Shown: in pieces, positions 44,474-56,494 of the stretch
How the letters are laid out: each line of letters opens with the position of its first letter
Numbering within the stretch: the first letter of the stretch is position 1
Source: Arthrinium phaeospermum
Lineage: Eukaryota > Ascomycota > Sordariomycetes > Amphisphaeriales > Apiosporaceae
Length of the DNA: 64,000 nucleotides
Assembly: GCA_006503535.1 (NCBI GenBank)
Contig: QYRS01000005.1
Span: forward strand, 186,001 to 250,000
Direction: 5' to 3'
Translations under genes and position numbers: made by a program
The notes under the pieces: model-generated
Told to the model about the DNA's origin: nothing
Databases searched by the model: none
The model's input: only the letters and a program-made list of their open reading frames with translations

Positions 44474-46890
44474 GATGATATTTGGTCGGCGAATTGCGCC
44501 GAGATGATTCAAGCAGATAGCTCAAGGATGCATCCGAGAACAATGCAGCATGCGAGGAACCCAGTACGACCTTCAATTGGTAGGTTTCTGGTGTCAAAGT
44601 CGGAACTTGGTATCAGAGGTCTTGGGCAATTAGACGACAACTTTCTAGGACCATACGAAAAATAAAATAAAAAGTTTCCTGCGATAAGCCGATATAAAAG
44701 TCTTATCTTAACCCCGAAGCAGCCGTGGGTTGCCCCGCATGTCAGGTACATACCTACCATCAAATTGATTGATTTGGAAGTCGACAACTTTCAAAGTGCC
44801 TAGCGGCAGTAAAGGAAAGTGTCGCTTGACGTGGAATTCAAGATACACTTGATGGCGCAGGGCATGTCGACTTTTACAAGTATAGGAGACAACACAGGTT
44901 GAGCTGACAAGACAAGTATGTGGATTCGCCCAGTTCTAATATCCAATCTTTCGCCGCCGACCTCGATGCCTTCGCCCTAAAACGTGTAGCTGAAGCAGAC
45001 ATCTATCATCAGGTATGCCAAAGACAGTGTGATAGTTGCTAGAAACCTACAAGCATGGCATCCCGAAATGCACCAGTACAGGCGGTTGGTAGCTTTGGAA
45101 ACTTGAGGCATACAACATCCGAAGATTGGACGGAGCCGACCGATATGCTGGCACAAGAAGAGCTCGGGGCCAGGCAGCCAGGGTTGGCATGTAGATTAGG
45201 TATTCAAATTCAGAGACTTGAACTAAGAGACTTCCAGTGATTCTGCGAATCAACGCTCCTCTGGTGCCTAGTCCTGACCTCATGTTGGTTCCTTAGCAAG
45301 ATGGTGTTGGGGTAACTCACCTAGCAGCCTAGCTTCTAGTTTCTATGGTTGTTATCAACCTCTCCCCCACCATCTTACGAATGCTCTCCATGATCTGAGC
45401 CTCTTAGTGGAATCTCGGCAAAGCAGGCAACATGCGCGACCGGCATAGGCCTTGGAAGTGTACATGGGCGTCATTGGGCTGCAATCTCGCGCGATGCGTG
45501 CAGTATAGTAGGCCTGTCTGTACGTCGTAGTTTCAAGCTCTCGCGCGGATGAGTGGTTGCCAAACTCCTAGAATATGGTCTGCTGGCCAAGTACTGGCCG
45601 CAGTGGGAACAACTGCATGGATCTCGGTTGTTGCAATGATGCCTGACCTCTGGCCCGTGGTTGCGGCTCTCTCTGGGTGACATTTCGATTTTGAGAGGTG
45701 AATGATGCCTGGAATTCGTGAGCCCAGGGGAGGGAGGGGCGGTCGCTCCGGCCTTCGCCAAACCCTTTTGTTCTCACCGTGGCCATGTTTGAGAAATGCT
45801 AGCATGCTTGACCATCATTTTGCCCATTCCGCCTTGCCTCAGTCGCAAGCCATTTGTTAGATCTGAAGAAACGAGCGGACGCTTGACGCCTACTGTACTG
45901 CCTACCTGCCTACCTATCAATCTGGAGTTGTCTGGGTCTCGCTACAATACTACCCCAGGCAGTGTGTGACTTTGCGTCTGTACAGTACTACTGGGGGCCA
46001 GAAGACTGCGCAGGAGGCAGGTCGCCGCTATCTGTTGCCGGCTCCCCGGACGGACAAACATCTTGTCCTCTCTTGCACAACTGGTACTGTCACCTTCGTC
46101 TGTTCTCCTTTGTACGACCAAATCTCACATATCCGTAGTGTCAAGCCTGACATCCGCCCGCCCGCCCAGGTCAGAGCAGATTTCCAAAGCACAAGGCAGT
46201 TTCCAGCCTGTGGGTGGCGGGCGTGTTGGCAAGCTTATTGGCGTGTACGTGTAAGTGAACGATTACCCCCGAGAGGCCTCTTATTAGTCCCAAGCGGAGA
46301 ATCCTTGACAGCCGAGAGCAACCCAAAAAAACGGGTTTCCGAAGCTGCAAGTCGGAGACCAGCTAAGGAAGGAAAAGAGAGACCTGATCGCCGTGTCCCT
46401 GCATGCAAGCACAAAACTCCCACAGTCCTTGTGACCTCGAGATGCGTACAATCAATAAGCGATATCTGGCCTACATTGGATACTCGAATCCTTCCTAATC
46501 GGAGGTGTACTGTACTCTGCCGAAAGGTCGTTTTACCCGCTGGTCTTGCCGCAAGGGACTGGTATGAAACATCATACCGGATCCTTTCACCAAACATTCG
46601 ACCACCGGGAATCATTCTGACTGGCCTTTTCTTTTGCAAGACCCCCAACTAACTCTCAGTCGCAAGCTACCAAAATACAGCAAACCATAAGGCTATCTAT
46701 TGCAGCCACCGCCGCCGCCGCCGCCGTCGACGGCCATTGACCACCGCAACAAGGGGACCCCGGCATCACTACTTTCTTGAAGAGATTCTCCTCGCTTATG
46801 TTACGTCCTCCTCAGAGCTTCAAGAGGTACTCCAGGCATGGTCATGGTCCCAACCGCCCTTACATGTTCCTTCTCGCGCTAGGTAGTTGA

Positions 46891-46930
46891 CCACACACAC
46901 ACACTCACACTCACTCACTCACTCACACAC
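46891..46930. repeat. CA/CACT microsatellite
   Basis: Alternating CA dinucleotides pass into CACT tetranucleotides (CACACTCACACTCACTCACT). Non-coding. Confidence 0.9.
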
Positions 46931-47691
46931 CCCTCTGGGCCTGATTGTCCTGCCACCTACTGCTGGCCTAGGTCTACAGTGCCTACATCACCACCTGTTC
47001 CCAAAGCTCAGCGGGGCCACGGTGAAACCTTGCAGCGAATGAGAACCCCCGTCGGATTGCTAGGTGCGCATTTCCACTGGCTTAGCCGCCGCTTTGCTTC
47101 GTCAAGTGCAAGGCCAACTCCATCAGTTCCCGCTCGACCACTATTTGCGTCTTCCCGGAGCACGGCTCACAAGCCTGCTTGTGCAAAGCTGATGGTGGGG
47201 ATTCCCAATACGACCCTCTTTCTTCCCGTGACTTGACCTGCTCCCAAGCTCGTCACTCAGCACGCCAGTACATAGCAATTTCACTTTAACCCCGTCGTCC
47301 CAAACGGTCTCAAGCTCGATCAGCGACCAGGTTACATAGGTTAGGTACTCGGGTACTCTTTGTCTATCACCAGTGCTGGTCCCGTACCACCACCGCAGCT
47401 TTCGGACCAGCCAGGCTAGGGTCGCCTTTTGCGCGCGAACTGGTCTGCCCAGGGCCTGCTCACCACCCCTCATCGATACCTACCTACCTGCTGAGCGGCC
47501 GCTACGAAAAGAGAATGTTCAATGTTGCATGCCTTCATTATTTATCGCCTGTCATACGAGACATTTGATTTTCTAATTTCCAACGCCATCACAGCAACCG
47601 AGCGCAACTATTTAACACCAGTCCAGAAAACACCTCGTCAAGCATTTGCCAGCGTTTCCCCACCGCGCGTTCCCTAGGATCCAGCCTAACG

Positions 47692-47712
47692 ACACACACA
47701 CACACACACACA
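47692..47712. repeat. CA dinucleotide run
   Basis: About ten ACAC units inside the presumed ARL8 leader. Confidence 0.9.
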
Positions 47713-47858
47713 GGCGCAACCCGATTTCTCGGGGACCTTGGCCGAGAGACACCTTCATTGATACAAATTTCTTCACTTTTTAAAAACAAATACGCCTCCC
47801 GTCTCTCGCCTGCATCTCCCAGTAGGGCATCAGGCTCATTTCACGTCGCCTCTTCGCC

Positions 47859-48715
47859 ATGGCGGGCTTATTCCGAAAGGTGTACGACTGGTTGCTCAGG
47901 ACCTTCTGGTTAGTACAATGAAACTCCGTCGCGGGGTCATGTCACATGGCACAAAAGTCTTCACCGCCGCCTAGAACATGTTGACCTTTTCCATGTCGCC
48001 CAGGAAGACGGCATCGCTGACCGACTTCTCACAGGGCAACCGAGATGGACGTGACGATGATTGGGCTGCAGAACGCCGGCAAAACATCCTTGTTGCGCGT
48101 CTTATCGGTGAGTTGAAATGATTTCCGACGGGCGATTGGAGCCGGGCCGCTGACCTTTGCCGACTATTATTTGCAGGGTGGAGAGTTCACGATCGAGTAA
48201 GCCTGACCACATTCTGTTTCTTGGGCCGAAGGCATCTCCATGTCAACGCTTCCCTGTGTTCGCGCAAGTGCTACCCTTCCGGAATCGGCGCTAACAAACA
48301 GCTGTATAGCTCTATACCCACAGTGGGCTTCAATATGAAAAAGGTACAGCGCGGCCATGTCACACTGAAGTGCTGGGATCTTGGAGGCCAGCCGCGGTTT
48401 CGCCCGATGTGGGAACGGTATTGTCGTGGCGTAGACGCCATTGTGTTCATTGTCGATATCGCAGATCAGGCTCTCCTTCCTCAAGCAAAGGACGAGCTGC
48501 ACTCGCTGATGTCGCAGCCTAGCCTTCAGGGAATCCCTTTGCTCGTGCTTGGTAACAAGTCAGACTTGCCCAACAAGTTGAGTGTCGACGAGTTGATCGA
48601 GGCGTTGTCGTTGAAAGTCATAGGCAACCGTGAGGTGTCCTGCTACGGCATCAGTGCCAAAGAGGAAACTAACCTTGATGCTGTCATCCAATGGTTAATG
48701 AAGTTTGCGAGATGA
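47859..48715 (+). CDS. ARL8: ADP-ribosylation factor-like GTPase Arl8
   Basis: Small GTPase that recruits effectors to lysosome/vacuole membranes for transport. Exons 47859-47908, 48035-48107, 48177-48196 (20 nt) and 48310-48715 give 182 residues. MAGLFRKVYDWLLRTFWATE is the N-terminal amphipathic helix; residue 2 is Ala, not Gly, so no N-myristoylation, as in Arl8, which is N-acetylated. G1 is GLQNAGKT at 27-34; G3 is WDLGGQPRF; G4 is NKSD; G5 lies in GISAKEE. PTVGFNMKKVQRGHVTLKCW and RPMWERYCRGVDAIVFIVDI are Arl8-typical. No frame breaks. An early upstream AUG-free, CA-rich leader is present. Function by family; effectors in fungi are little known. Confidence 0.95.
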
Positions 48716-51700
48716 ACGCCCTCCAAGCACCCGCTTCGACTTCATACTCCTCGCTTTCTGTCTGTATCACTCTCCTGATCGGCAGCACCCGGGAGATTTT
48801 CGGTAACGGACATGGCGCATGTAACGACGATTATGAGATTTGCGATATAAAGACGGTTCACCTCGGCGACGATCCATAATATATAAGTTCTCTCGCGAGT
48901 GGAAGCTGGGAATACCGCTGGAAGTCAGTGCAGTTTTCTGGAGACCCACGCTTTTGGCATTGATATTTCCTTTACCAACCCCGCCATATTGAGTTTGCCT
49001 TTGCTTTCGGTCAGGCATGGCGGTGCAGTAGCGGTGGTCCTATTTCCAGCGCCGGAAAGGGGCCTGGGGGCTTGGCTGGAAGAGACGACGGCTCGAAATC
49101 GACTTTTAGCAGATGGGTCGAATATCTGAGCAAGTGTGTCTAGTTTTGTGGGTGGACGGCGGATACCATAGCAGGCATACAGCCTCGGTGTATTTGGGCG
49201 CAAATGATAGGCGGCTCTCATTAATGACGATACGACTTATTTCGAGACATGATTTCCGTCGGATAGACTTGGTGACATCTCCATGGGGAACCCCAGCCTT
49301 AGCTGCCCACTCGAGGCAAAGTGACAGCCGATAGGATAGGTAGAAGTCTTAAAGACTCCCTGTTGATATCGGCAAGAACCAGTACCGGGGGGGCCCCAGT
49401 AAAGGTGCAGGTGGAGAAGATCGCTTCACGAGAGGAGAGCTGTATTGAGATCCGACTTCAACAGCTCCCAAGAAATTGAGCAGGAACCGCAAAAAGGGGG
49501 GCCAAAAAAATTCGTGGTAGTAGACGATGGATAAGCTCTTGGGAACGACGAGAGTAGCAGGAGTGGAATGGAAGAAGGGAAGGAAGGCAATGGTGCGAGG
49601 GAGTAGGATGTGAACGATACTTCAATGGCTACACACAGACCACTCGCAATGCGGTGATGCGTTGGCAAGCTCACCAGAGCGTTGCGTTGTTCGAAATGGC
49701 CTCGCCCCGTCAATGATTGGCCCGTAGCCGGCCTTGCGACGGCTCGCCTCTGTCAAATCAAAGGCCGGCTCTACTGGCTTTTCTGCTTTCTCTATTGCTA
49801 CTACAGATTCTCCATGCGGGGGTGGGAGCATGTCCTTGTCCTTGCATGGTTTTCTGCTTTCCCCGTCTACAGTACTCGGGCTGCTTTTCTTTGTTTGGTA
49901 CACACACCACAGTCTGCCGCCCCCGTCGCGGATGGCATTGCGAGAGCGAGAGAGAGACGTTCTCTCTTACACCAACCGCGATTGCACATACTTAGGCGAG
50001 GGGTGTGTACGGTGACTACTGCACATAGAGAATCCCGTTGTTGCCGCTCCCTTCTCGCTGATTCAACCACAGCCAATGGTAGGGTGTCCGGGGAATTTTG
50101 ACGTGTCCACGCATCACTAGTGCCACATACTCGTAGCAGCAAGGCCGACCCTGACAAAATCGTTTCTTGCTCTCACGTCGGTCAAGCGAGCCTACCTCCT
50201 ACTACTTACTACATGCAATAACAAGATAAGTATGTATGTACGGAGTATGTATCGGTATAATATGACAAGGTCAGGCAGGCCGGGCGGCGTCGACTACACT
50301 TTTGTCAGCCCCATCCTCCTCGGGGCTCGGGGTCGGAGGATGGAGACAATCGGTTGACGTGCTGCATTTCTCCACGATCCTCTTACTATATGTACATACT
50401 TACTACTGTATATCTGTACCCGGAGTTCGGTCATCCAGCTAGACGACCCGCAGCCAGCAGGGCTGATGCTGCCTCCTGACTCACGAACTAGGTACCCAAT
50501 GAATGCATCCAATCCGCCTGAGCTCCGCAAGGCGGAGTCGGGACCGTAGGATTGGGACCGTATCAGACTTTCTAGTAAACAATGATTTTCGATTTTATAT
50601 CGATGTTGTACCGGTTCTACGGGCTGTTTGTCACCCGGCCCCGATGACCAGTGGGCGACAGTGGATCGATCACCCAGGTCAGTTTCGAAACATCCAACAC
50701 ATACATACATGTACTTACCTAGCTGCGTGCACTTTGTAAGACGACCTGTATAGCGTATCGCAATCTGTTTTTGTGTCCTAGACATGGCCACAACCTACAT
50801 CACTCAAGTCAAAGGTCGCGTCGGTATTTCGGCGCCCTTGAGATTCGGCCAGGTCGGATGTGCCCGGCATGCAGCACGCTGCCGCGTCGACCAAAACCTT
50901 ATGAGAGGCTTACGAAGTGGTGTTCATAAGGCTTCCTTTCTTTCTCATGACCACGTAGATCGTGTTCAGGACTTCGCCGCAATTGACGGCTTGTGCTCTG
51001 GCGGTCTAGGGACTGTGAAATATTTGTCAATTGTATTGATGTACGGAGTATGTTGCCTGGGGCTAGTTGCAAATACGCCAAAGATGGAGAGGTATGTCTT
51101 GAAGCTGGTGCGCCTCGTTGACAAATCCGGTCATCTATATGAGTACTAGTGGGCGAAGGAGCGGGTGGCTTTTGGTCATTTGCTGACCATCAAGGGATTG
51201 TCACAATTCCAAATTGACTCTCGTAAACACCGCTAAAGTAAGTGCACCACCTGCACTTACATCAATGGAAGCTTTTCCCAGCTGCCACAGCCTTGAAAGT
51301 GGATGTTGGGTACACGCGTATTTCGTTTCCTCCGGTCGTGTTTCCGTCGGCCGGTGCCAAGTCGCGCACAGCCCCCTTGTTTCCTTGGTATTTGCCAGCG
51401 GCGCCATCGTACCTCGATGAAGAGAGCTGATGAGACGACGAAATGGCTGGGCATGTAGTTTAACAAAGTGCCGTAACCCGTAGGCCCTTCTCCAACGCTT
51501 TTCTATCAGGTAGTCCCGTCAATCAATCAATCTCTTTTTTTTTTCGTCCAACTTTTCTTCATTTGAACCTGTCATCGAGTCAGAACCACATCCCAAGCTG
51601 ACCGACGGTAAAACATTGGAAACAGCCCGCCTTCTGCCTTACCCGTCGCCCCGGCATTTGCATTCAAGTTGTTTTGGTGACGAGACAAACACACCATCTA

Positions 51701-51849
51701 CGTCACAATCAACAGCAACCCTGCAATTGCTTAAGATTGCCTACGCATCCAGCCAACTTACCATTTCTCTCAACAACTTCAACAACCCAAACAACATACC
51801 CAAGTCTTTTTGCTCCAACCGAGTTTAGTTCGACCAACAAACGCTCTCG
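48716..51849. other. 3.1-kb spacer
   Basis: No gene recognised. It holds TACGGAGTA at 50239-50247 and 51042-51050, which share a 15-base identical core ATGTACGGAGTATGT. Long A/G- and C/T-rich patches (49490-49610, 51520-51560). The end is the C/A-rich leader of the RCR gene. Confidence 0.5.
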
Positions 51850-52387
51850 ATGGCGCCTCTCACCCACCAAGACGGCCTCCTCGGCAAACGATACTACTGC
51901 ACTGCGGATGGAGACTGTTACCGATCAACATGGGGCGATTATGGGCGATGGATTTTCGCAGCTATTGTCGTGGTGTTTTTCGTATTCGTTTTCTTCATCC
52001 TAGCGTAAGTGCTTTGTCTCTCTTTCTCGCAATTGAGGCCTCTCAATATCGCAACAGCGTTTTCGACGGCTCCTAACTCTCATGATCTACAGATGCATCA
52101 CCTCGCGTCGCCGCCGCCGCCGCGGTGCGCAGCCCATGTACGGCACTGGATGGATGGCAGGTAACGGTGCTGGCAACTACCAGAACAACCCGCAGGCCTA
52201 TGCCCAACAGCCGCCCCCGGCTTACGGAGCCCAGAACCAGTCCTATCCCATGAACAACTACCAGCATAACGGCTACTACAGCGGCCAGAACGAGGGCGTG
52301 CAGGCGCCCAAGAACGTCTACCCTCATGACACCACCGCGAACAACGCTGCGTACGCTCCCCCAGAGGGCCCGCCGCCTGCCAAATAA
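51850..52387 (+). CDS. RCR-family protein (Congo red resistance, chitin-synthesis regulation)
   Basis: Exons 51850-52004 and 52093-52387 give 149 residues. Starts MAPLTHQDGLLGKRYYCTAD, with the family-typical CYRSTWGDYGRWIFAAIV leading into a single transmembrane helix (VVVFFVFVFFILACIT). The helix ends at a strong stop-transfer cluster, RRRRRRGAQP. The cytosolic tail is Pro/Gln/Tyr/Asn-rich, with PPPAYGAQN and PPEGPPPAK ending; PPxY-like motifs in RCR tails recruit the Rsp5 ubiquitin ligase in yeast Rcr1/Rcr2, which act in vacuole/endosome sorting and lower wall chitin. Here PPAYG is a close match. Topology and function are by family. Confidence 0.85.
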
Positions 52388-54395
52388 GTAGGCTGCGGCA
52401 TGCGATGGGCAGGAACGGATGACTGGACGGGCGCGCCTTTGTGCTGGCGATGAACGCGGGACATATTGACGGAGATGAGAAATGGATACCCTATAAGGAA
52501 TGTAATTCTATGTATGACTCGGGGTTTAAGCACTCGGGGCTAAACACTCGGGCTTAAGCACGGCACCTAGCCACCCCAAATAATAAGACACATCAGCAAA
52601 CGATAAAAATACTTTTACGCTTATTGTAACCATGGTCGATATCTTTTCATCAAGACTGGCATGCACCCTTGTTGCTTGTTGAACTACCTTTACAGTAAGA
52701 AAACTGGTGATCGATAAGATGTGGTGTGGTCGGAGGTCGGGAGGCCTCCCTCCTACACACCCCCTCCGGCCAACATAGCCACTTTCAACCTACCTGCCAA
52801 GCTCGAAGCGGCATTTCCTTCGGGCATGGTGGTTTCTAGGCTACCCCTTGCCAGCTGTGTCTTGTGTTGTTGTCCTCTGTGGTGGCTTGAGTCGGTGTGG
52901 TCGATGAATGCTTTGTCATGGATGATGTATAGCATGTAGCAACCAAAAGAAACCTCCAGGGCTCTCATCAGACACGCCCAATCAACGAAGATATTTGATC
53001 CAGAATTCACTGTGTGCAGTTACGTTTGGGTCGGAGAGAAACGTTACGGGACCGACGCCTGCTTGCTTCCTGGTCCCGAGCATGGGTACCAGGACGGAAA
53101 CCCCTTTATACCACCCGATATTGAGTCTACGTGTAATTAGATTGTCGAGATTTCCCGGCGTCGTCTGTACTATGTGCGAGGGCTACTTTCTCAGCCGCTC
53201 AATTAATACACTACCTATACAGAAGGCACATCTATTATTGGTATACGCATATGCTGCAGTTTATTTGTCGATGAGACTTTCGACCTCCGAAGCCCATTTG
53301 ATGAGCCTATGTACAGAACCCCAACAGTACGGGTAGCATACCTACTTATGATAGAGTCCAAATTGGGTTTGTTTTCTTTAACCGATGCTCGCTCTGCGTT
53401 TGTACTCTGGAATTCAACCCCAGTTGATGCAACAATAAGCGTTGTCGGAGGCTCGATCATCTACTACGGCCGAGTCTTGAGCCGGGCGAGGTGTGCTCGA
53501 GGGCCTGTCTTAATGCTAGACTGACCTGGCCATGTTGAGATACTGCCGGAGTGGCTCCCAAGTGTTCTCATGTGCATGTTGCATGATGGCCATGTGTTTG
53601 ATTACAGGTGAAACCGTGATGCAGCCAGCCGTTGGCGCAAGACCAATCTGGAAGAATGCCCCTGCCGCGAAGTATTGACTGTATACATCCGATCTTGATG
53701 GATATTCAATGGAGTCCTCTTGAATCACCATGCAAACGTTTGGCAACAGAGTGGCGGCTGCGAGTCTCAATTGTTGACAGTAGATGGCGGGTAGTTGACG
53801 AAGATGTCATGATGCATGTTCGTGTATCTTGGACAATAAGAGCCGCGATCGGACCGCTCTATGGATCCAAAGTAGGCGCTCGGGATGTGTTCGCAGCAGG
53901 TACACACTCGAACAGAGGAACTTGAAGGGAAGCAGCATCTGGCCATGCCCGCGCTTTCCGAAAGCCACTTCTCACGTAGGAGATGAAGTGCAAATTTTTG
54001 CAACAGATAAAGCAGGTACCCCGGATAAAAGAGCCGAACACCTACACTGGGCGAAATCTGCCCTTACTTTACCTGATGGTTTTGGGGCGGGAAGGATCGT
54101 GAAGTTGCCGCCGTGTATTCACTTCTGCCATCTATCTCGTCGGTGAATGCTTCATCACTGACGGGAGCTCGCTTGCCACTCCGCTCAACATGCAATTGGT
54201 TTCTTGATCCTACATCTGTATTCAAATTTCCTGGTCGAGATCATTCTGGTCTTCCTTTTGGATCAGCCTCGACTGCTTTCCCACCGATCCATTCCTTTTA
54301 ACTTCTGAAAGCCATTTGCTTCGTACGCTCGTTCATCGAGCCATCTCACACCCACACCGGTTAATTCCTAGGCGTGCCACTTCTTCATCGAAACC
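52388..54395. other. 2.0-kb spacer
   Basis: No gene recognised. 52510-52560 has two near-identical repeats of CTCGGGGTTTAAGCACTCGG. The last 200 bases before the tyrosinase start are C/T-rich and may be its leader. Confidence 0.5.
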
Positions 54396-56494
54396 ATGGA
54401 TGTCCTCGTCCTCTTCTTTATGCTGGCCCTGTCGGCCTTTGCAGTGCCGCGTGCTGATGCAAGATACGACTATGGCCGTGATGTCCGTCGCGCTCTGCAG
54501 AAGCGTCAGGCTTCCCCACCAGCAATCACAACAGGAGCTCCCCGAGTCAATGGAACCATTCCCCTCAGAATGGAGATTAGACAATTCGAACAGAACCACG
54601 AGCAATGGAGCCTGTACATCTTGGCCCTGGACTGGATGCAGTTCACCAGTCAAGACGACCCGTACTCATGGTACCGCATGGCTGGTAGGTTGAGCTATGG
54701 CAGTACTGAACTGATCCAGTGATATCATGACTGATCACTTGCAGGTATCCACGCAGCTCCCTTTGTTGACTATGGCGGCGTTCCGGCATTGCCTGATGGC
54801 GACGAGAACGGATACTGCACCCATGTATCCAACCTCTTCCCAACCTGGCATCGCCCCTATCTGGCTTATTTCGAGGTACGCATCGCGGAGAACGAATGTG
54901 TTGGGGCTAACAGTCCTCGCGGTGATTTATCTCGCATTACTAACAAGGGGAAATCAGCAAGTAATGTACAACATCGTCCAGCACATTGCCTCTCTATACC
55001 CTGCAGGACCACAGCAGACGCGCTTCCAACAGGCTGCCCAGACCTTCCGCATGCCTTATTGGGACTGGGCTGTCATGCCCCCTAATAACCAGAGTGTTCT
55101 TCCCCTGAGCATTGGTGGCGAGTCGGATATCGTGGCGGACGGCCCCAATGGACCGCAGCTGATCGCCAATCCCCTGTTCGCCTTTACATTCAAGCCGCTA
55201 AACCCTTCAGTATTCCCCGAGTATCCAGTAAGATTTCTTCTTTTCATCCGGGTCGATGACAACTTAGCTGATGAATGCCTAGTTTTTCAAATGGAACGAA
55301 ACGAAGCGCGCTCCCACTCCCTCTAATAGCCCGAGTGCTATCTCGAACAATTCCGATGTCGCACGTATGCTCGACGCAGGACTAAGCCAATACCAGACAC
55401 GCCTCTACAACCTGTTCGCCAATAATGATAACTATAGCACATGGAGCAATGAAGCATGGATACCGGATCCTACCAACACTTCATATGATTCGATCGAGTC
55501 CCTCCATGACACCATCCACCTCGCAGCTGGAGGTAACTCGGGCCATATGGCCATCATTGCTTATTCGGCCTTTGACCCGATCTTCTTCTTGCACCACGCC
55601 AACGTGGACAGAATCTTTGCCATGTGGCAGATCCTTCACAACGACTCGTGGGTTGAGCCAATGGCGGCCGTTCAACCTACTCGGACCATTGCGTATGGAG
55701 ACAGCCAGAATTCCACCACAAACCTGACGCCGTTCTTTGCCTATGATGGCCAGTTCTGGACTTCAGATATGGTTCGAGACCACCGAGTCTTCAACTATAC
55801 GTATCCCGAAGTCATCTCTAATAGTCGGTCGGATGTCATTACGGCCATTAACAGGCTCTACACAGACTTCAGCGCGGCCACGATGTCAATTGGCCAGGAG
55901 CGCAGGCGATTTCCGAGAAACGAAACGTTTGTTGGTTCCCACAAGTCCAAGTTGAGATCACACAGGCGTACAAAGGGGGCAGCTTGGAATAAAGGCGCCT
56001 TTGATCTGTCATTCGTCAACCGAGTCGTCAAGGCCGGTCGTTACCGTGAGTGGATTGCGAACATTGTTGTCAACAAACATGCCATGAACACTTCGTTCAA
56101 AATACACCTGTTCTTAGGCGGTGTTCCCAACGACCGTTCGGCATGGGAGTTCAGTCCCGATCTCGCAGGCAGCCTGGGAGTATTTTCTGGCCACATGTCG
56201 GGATCTGATAAGCAACGACGCCAGATATCTGGAACCATTCCTCTGACCTCGACACTCATCGACCATGTCTACAACGAAAAACTCCAAAGTCTCGACTTGA
56301 TGCATGCTGAGGCATACTTGCGGGATAACCTCGAGATACGTGTTGTTGTCAGCGACGGAAGGGTCGTGGAACCCAGCCAAGTGGACGGCTTGAAGATCAG
56401 TATAGCAAGTTCTCACGTACAAGCTGCGAAAAGCAATGCTGAGCTGGCACGCTGGGGCAGGGTTGCAACCCATTTCGACCTCCACGTCGGATGA
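54396..56494 (+). CDS. Secreted tyrosinase (polyphenol oxidase, type-3 copper)
   Basis: Oxidises phenols to o-quinones and so feeds melanin formation. Exons 54396-54684, 54745-54875, 54958-55227 and 55283-56494 give 633 residues. Residues 1-22 are a signal peptide (MDVLVLFFMLALSAFAVPRA) and LQKRQ near residue 36 is a likely Kex2 site. Copper A ligands: GIHAAP, YCTHVSNLF and FPTWHRPYLAYFE. Cys-x-His (CTH) is the Cys-His thioether pair found in tyrosinases. MPYWDW is the conserved core. Copper B: SLHDTIHLAAGGNSGHM and DPIFFLHHANVDRIFAMWQ. The C-terminal third (to LARWGRVATHFDLHVG) is the lid domain that must be removed for activity in known fungal tyrosinases. N-glycosylation sites are frequent (NDSWV, NSTTN). 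No frame breaks. Most fungal tyrosinases are cytosolic, so a signal peptide fits the longer, secreted class. Confidence 0.95.

Larger units (their letters stand above)
44474..47858. other. 3.4-kb spacer, divergent RPA2 / ARL8
   Basis: No gene recognised on either strand. It holds a CCG run (46706-46727), a CACA/CACT microsatellite (46891-46930) and a CA run (47692-47712) about 150 bp before the ARL8 start. An open frame of 228 codons at 45966-46652 has no coding bias. Several CTACCTAC patches. Confidence 0.5.

Noticed and set aside
45966..46652. 228-codon open frame on the plus strand between RPA2 and ARL8
   Set aside because: Random composition, no domain, no codon bias, competing frames open on the other strand; treated as chance.
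49622..49903. 93-codon open frame on the minus strand with FDLTEASRRKAGYG
   Set aside because: Short, isolated and overlapped by equally open frames on the plus strand; no support.
50784..51149. 121-codon open frame, MATTYITQVKGRVG...
   Set aside because: No recognisable family and no coding bias; it overlaps a TACGGAGTA repeat copy.
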